Below, in pieces: positions 24,952-27,174 of a stretch of 27,174 nucleotides of DNA. The translations under genes and the position numbers were made by a program. A model generated the notes under the pieces. It had not been told where the DNA came from. It saw only the letters and a program-made list of their open reading frames with translations, and did no database searches. How positions within the stretch are numbered: the stretch's first letter is position 1; every line of letters begins with the position of its first letter. Source of the stretch: JALYOK01 sp031419835 (GTDB lineage: Bacteria > Pseudomonadota > Gammaproteobacteria > Burkholderiales > JALYOK01); assembly GCA_031419835.1 (NCBI GenBank), contig JANOLP010000105.1, positions 1 to 27,174 on the forward strand, given 5' to 3'.

Positions 24952-25140
24952 AAGGTTGTCCCCTGCGGTGTTCGAGAAGGCCATATATTCTTTGACCCGA
25001 TAGCCATCTAACCCGGTTGTCGGCCTAAGCAACGCTGGTGTGCGCTCCCAAGCGGCAGTGCCTAAAAGCGTTGGGCAGACGACCCCTTTTTAGGAAAGGG
25101 TCCAAGATGCCGGTCTAACGGCACAGGCGGGGGGCTTAAC
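24952..25140 (+). ncRNA. ssrS: 6S RNA
   Basis: The 6S RNA binds sigma-70 RNA polymerase by mimicking an open promoter and tunes transcription in stationary phase. Evidence: location after zapA; length about 185-190; a closing stem joining TTGTCCCCTGC near 24956 to GCGGGGGGC near 25135; the characteristic 5' segment CCCCTGCGGTGTTCGAGAAGG; the inner hairpin arms AACGCT 25031-25036 and AGCGTT 25067-25072; and the 3' half with CGACCCCTTTTTAGG. A terminator follows directly. Ends are estimated from pairing, within about five bases. The usual companion gene for 5-formyltetrahydrofolate cyclo-ligase is not present downstream. Confidence 0.82.
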
Positions 25141-25142
25141 AC

Positions 25143-25170
25143 AAGAGCGGCATCGCCGCTCTTTTTGTTT
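25143..25170 (+). terminator. Rho-independent terminator of 6S RNA
   Basis: A strong stem AGAGCGG...CCGCTCT (25144-25150 with 25156-25162, 5-base loop) is followed by TTTTGTTT. It lies immediately after the 6S RNA closing stem and ends before the EVE-domain gene. Confidence 0.88.
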
Positions 25171-25180
25171 GGAAATCAGC

Positions 25181-25636
25181 ATGGCTTTTTGGTTAATGAA
25201 ATCGGAGCCCGCCGAAGTCAGTATTGCCGATTTGGCGGTCGCTCCCGGAAAATCCGTCGCATGGTTTGGGGTACGGAATTACCAAGCGCGCAACTTCATG
25301 CGCGACCAAATGAAAGTCGGCGATAACGTGTTTTTTTATCACTCCAGTTGTGATGAGCCGGGCATCGCCGGCCTGGCTACAGTGAGCAAACTAGCCTATC
25401 CCGACGCCACTCAGTTCGACCCCAAAAGTAAGTATTTCGACGCCAAAGCCACGAAAGCCAATCCTCGCTGGTTCAACGTTGACGTGAAGTTCGCCAAAAA
25501 AACCCGCTTAATGAGTATTCAAGAGTTGCGCGACTACCCAGAGTTGACATCAATGCGCATTCTGCAAAAAGGCAATCGCCTTTCCATCACCCCCATCGAG
25601 CCGAGCGAATGGGATTTCATCATCGATAAGCTTTAG
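25181..25636 (+). CDS. EVE domain-containing protein
   Basis: A 151-residue single EVE (PUA-like) domain protein, related to human THYN1. EVE domains bind modified cytosines or other modified bases in nucleic acids; the bacterial stand-alone form is of unknown role. Typical features are the start MAFWLMKSEPAEVSI, the W-x-G-V-R-N-Y-Q-A-R-N motif (WFGVRNYQARNFM), DNVFFYHSS, GIAGLATV, PRWFNVDVKF and the closing LSITPIEPSEWDFI. ATG 25181 is chosen because the family starts M-x-x-W-L-M-K-S-E-P; a TTG at 25169 would add four residues. It ends four bases before the TauE/SafE gene. Confidence 0.92.
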   Translation: MAFWLMKSEPAEVSIADLAVAPGKSVAWFGVRNYQARNFMRDQMKVGDNVFFYHSSCDEPGIAGLATVSKLAYPDATQFDPKSKYFDAKATKANPRWFNVDVKFAKKTRLMSIQELRDYPELTSMRILQKGNRLSITPIEPSEWDFIIDKL

Positions 25637-25640
25637 CCGG

Positions 25641-26435
25641 ATGGATTACCTAGCGGCGTATCTCGCGCTGGGCGCGATTGTGGGTTTGTTTGCTGGGCTT
25701 TTAGGGATCGGCGGTGGCGTCATCATCATCGTCGGCCTGCTAGAAATATTTAAGCATTTAAACTTTCCTGAAAGCCACTTGATGCACCTGGCTCTGGGCA
25801 CATCCATGGCGAGCATATTATTCGGCTCCATTTCCAGTTTGCGTGCCCATCAGCAGCTTGAGAGTGTGGATTGGTCAGTCGTGCGCGGCATGGCTCCGGG
25901 AATATTAGTGGGAGGATTCCTCGCGACATTTGCTGCCGCACGAGCACCTTCCTCCGTACTAAAAATTATTTTCGCCGTATTCATGCTCTACACAGCCTCG
26001 CAAATGTTTCTCAACATCAAACCCAAACCGAATCGTAATTTACCGCGCGGCGGCGGCATGCTCGCGGCCGGCGCGTTAATCGGCGCCATCTCCAGTTTAA
26101 TCGGTGTCGGCGGCGCCGCCGTATCGATTCCGTTTATGACCTGGTGCAACGTCACCATGCATCGCGCCATCGGTACCGCCGCCGCCATTGGCTTTCCCGT
26201 CGCACTGTTCGGCACGATCGGCTACATAGTCAATGGCTGGCATATTCCCGGCTTGCCCGAATATAGCTTGGGCTTCGTCTATTTGCCCGCATGTATCGCC
26301 ATCGTCATCCCCAGCACGCTTGTCGCCCCCTTCGGCGCGCGCCTGTCGCATAAACTCCCCGTCGCGACATTAAAAAAAATCTTCGGTTGCCTATTGTTGC
26401 TGCTCGCTGGAAAAATCATCAGCGGCATTTTATAG
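25641..26435 (+). CDS. Sulfite exporter TauE/SafE family permease
   Basis: A 264-residue inner-membrane protein with about eight transmembrane helices in two homologous halves, typical of the TauE/SafE (DUF81) family, which export sulfite, sulfoacetate or other small organic anions. The paired family motifs are visible: GLFAGLLGIGGGVIIIVGLL in the first half (residues about 14-33) and GAISSLIGVGGAAVSIPFM in the second, each with the G-x-G-G core. ATG 25641 lies four bases after the EVE gene stop, so the two are probably cotranscribed, a frequent pairing. The substrate is not predictable from sequence; no sulfur genes are nearby. Confidence 0.9.
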   Translation: MDYLAAYLALGAIVGLFAGLLGIGGGVIIIVGLLEIFKHLNFPESHLMHLALGTSMASILFGSISSLRAHQQLESVDWSVVRGMAPGILVGGFLATFAAARAPSSVLKIIFAVFMLYTASQMFLNIKPKPNRNLPRGGGMLAAGALIGAISSLIGVGGAAVSIPFMTWCNVTMHRAIGTAAAIGFPVALFGTIGYIVNGWHIPGLPEYSLGFVYLPACIAIVIPSTLVAPFGARLSHKLPVATLKKIFGCLLLLLAGKIISGIL

Positions 26436-26439
26436 AACT

Positions 26440-26530
26440 GTGATTTCGCTGGGGGTGACCCTTCGGCCGATTCTGTTGAAAAGCTCGAAAATAAGCGGCA
26501 GTAAAAATCCTTAAAAATTCGCGCGATTTC
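26440..26530. mobile_element. Possible insertion-sequence end remnant
   Basis: Just after the permease gene, GGCCGATTCTGTTGAAAA and the following A/T-rich stretch with ATTCGCGCGATTTCGAAAAT resemble the terminal region of insertion sequences common in proteobacteria (CAACAGAATC-type ends). No transposase frame and no matching second end are visible here, so this would be a remnant or an end of an element largely outside the window. The call rests on remembered resemblance. I see nothing coding in the rest of 26531-26881. Confidence 0.25.
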
Positions 26531-26881
26531 GAAAATTGCGTTCATACACCGTGTCTGATTCGAATAGAGACTCGCTGTAAGTATTTTTTCCGTTTCGGCG
26601 TGCCGTCCAAGTCAAAATAAATTCGCTGCCTAGAAAGGAGGAAATTCCCTTTTCCCGCGGGGAAATTGGGTTCTTGAAGCGAAACGGCCAGAAATGATTT
26701 AATCAATGCCCGAAGAGGCAATATTGAAGCGACTCTCCAGGCATCTGTTGCGAAAACGGCCAGGAGCCGACATAGCTTTTCCCCGTAACCCGACATTCAA
26801 AACACAAAAAGCTGACGCTCGAAACGGTTCAGAATAAAATTCTCTTCACGGCCAACGGGCTTGTCATCGACCGCAATTCCA

Positions 26882-27172
26882 CTACTGATAAGCCATCCAC
26901 GTCGCATCCATACCATCCCTAGAACAAACCCAACGGTCAAAAAACAACCGCTCAAACTCAAAGAATTCTGGCCAATCTGCCTTCGGCCCCCGTTGGCGTA
27001 CCGCGTTCGAGACCTTGCCTGGCGTTCCTTCGTGATAATCTACTCCATTCGTCAACACGACCAGTCGGCATATATGGCCAGACGAGTATTCTTCAGCTTC
27101 CACTACCAGCGGGACATATTCCGCGTCAGCCAAGTTCGCCAAAGTCGAATGACGAAGGGAACATACGAACAG
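26882..27172 (-). CDS. Hypothetical protein, C-terminal part (5' end beyond window)
   Basis: An open frame enters from the right edge and ends at 26882, giving at least 96 residues. It reads as a soluble, acidic, tryptophan- and phenylalanine-rich polypeptide (for example CRLVVLTNGVDYHEGTPGKV and WPEFFEFERLFFDRW) with no membrane segment or motif I recognise. The only starts within the window are a TTG at 27142 and later codons, but the frame stays open upstream, so it is best taken as truncated by the window. Base usage is less G/C-rich than the neighbouring genes, and a possible mobile-element end lies between it and the permease. Coding status is uncertain. Confidence 0.4.
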   Translation of the reverse strand: MFVCSLRHSTLANLADAEYVPLVVEAEEYSSGHICRLVVLTNGVDYHEGTPGKVSNAVRQRGPKADWPEFFEFERLFFDRWVCSRDGMDATWMAYQ

Positions 27173-27174
27173 TC

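Noticed and set aside
24742..25032. 96-residue minus-strand frame over the hairpin and 6S RNA
   Set aside because: It overlaps the 3' end of zapA and the structured RNAs, and its translation has no recognisable domain.
26542..26796. 84-residue minus-strand frame
   Set aside because: It has no recognisable domain or clear start signal, and lies in the A/T-rich stretch that may be a mobile-element remnant.

Overview
The window reads as a chromosomal segment of a Gram-negative proteobacterium, most likely a betaproteobacterium, with a gammaproteobacterium possible. The reasons are a lipopolysaccharide (LPS) core / O-antigen gene set with MsbA and heptosyltransferases, a BtuB-type TonB receptor behind a cobalamin riboswitch, a zapB-like/zapA pair followed by 6S RNA, an alaC-hom-thrC threonine operon with a divergent Mth938-like gene, and the GTCATTCCCGC-type dispersed palindromes common in these groups. 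No database search was possible; family calls rest on motifs read from the translations.

Layout. 1-697 (+): C-terminal part of an ABC exporter. 743-821: a perfect dispersed palindrome. 873-2093 (-): FAD monooxygenase with its own promoter region. 2094-2449: no gene, but degenerate repeats. 2450-3496 (-): nitronate-monooxygenase-like flavoprotein. 3627-7976 (-): tight operon alaC-hom-thrC plus a GNAT acetyltransferase. 8210-8575 (+): Mth938-like protein. 8561-23841 (-): a long, mostly head-to-tail array. It is read from btuB and a spermidine-synthase-like protein through waaQ-like, waaG-like, msbA, a GT4, an asparagine synthase, a GT9, a frameshifted GT4, a GT25, a waaL-like ligase and another GT9. 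This array should build the LPS core, attach O-antigen and flip lipid A-core; the asparagine synthase probably amidates a sugar acid or another carboxylate on the polysaccharide. 23955-24160 (-): cobalamin riboswitch controlling btuB. 24260-25140 (+): zapB-like, zapA, a 139-nt giant hairpin of unknown identity, 6S RNA and a terminator. 25181-26435 (+): EVE-domain protein and a TauE/SafE permease. 26436-27174: mostly gene-free, with an insertion-sequence-end-like motif and the end of an unrecognised gene running in from the right.

The most interesting unexplained object is the giant hairpin at 24810-24948, wedged between zapA and 6S RNA. Others worth checking are a short interspersed GCTGCGAGCC repeat family between operons, an apparently leaderless zapB-like transcript, and the asparagine synthase inside the LPS cluster.
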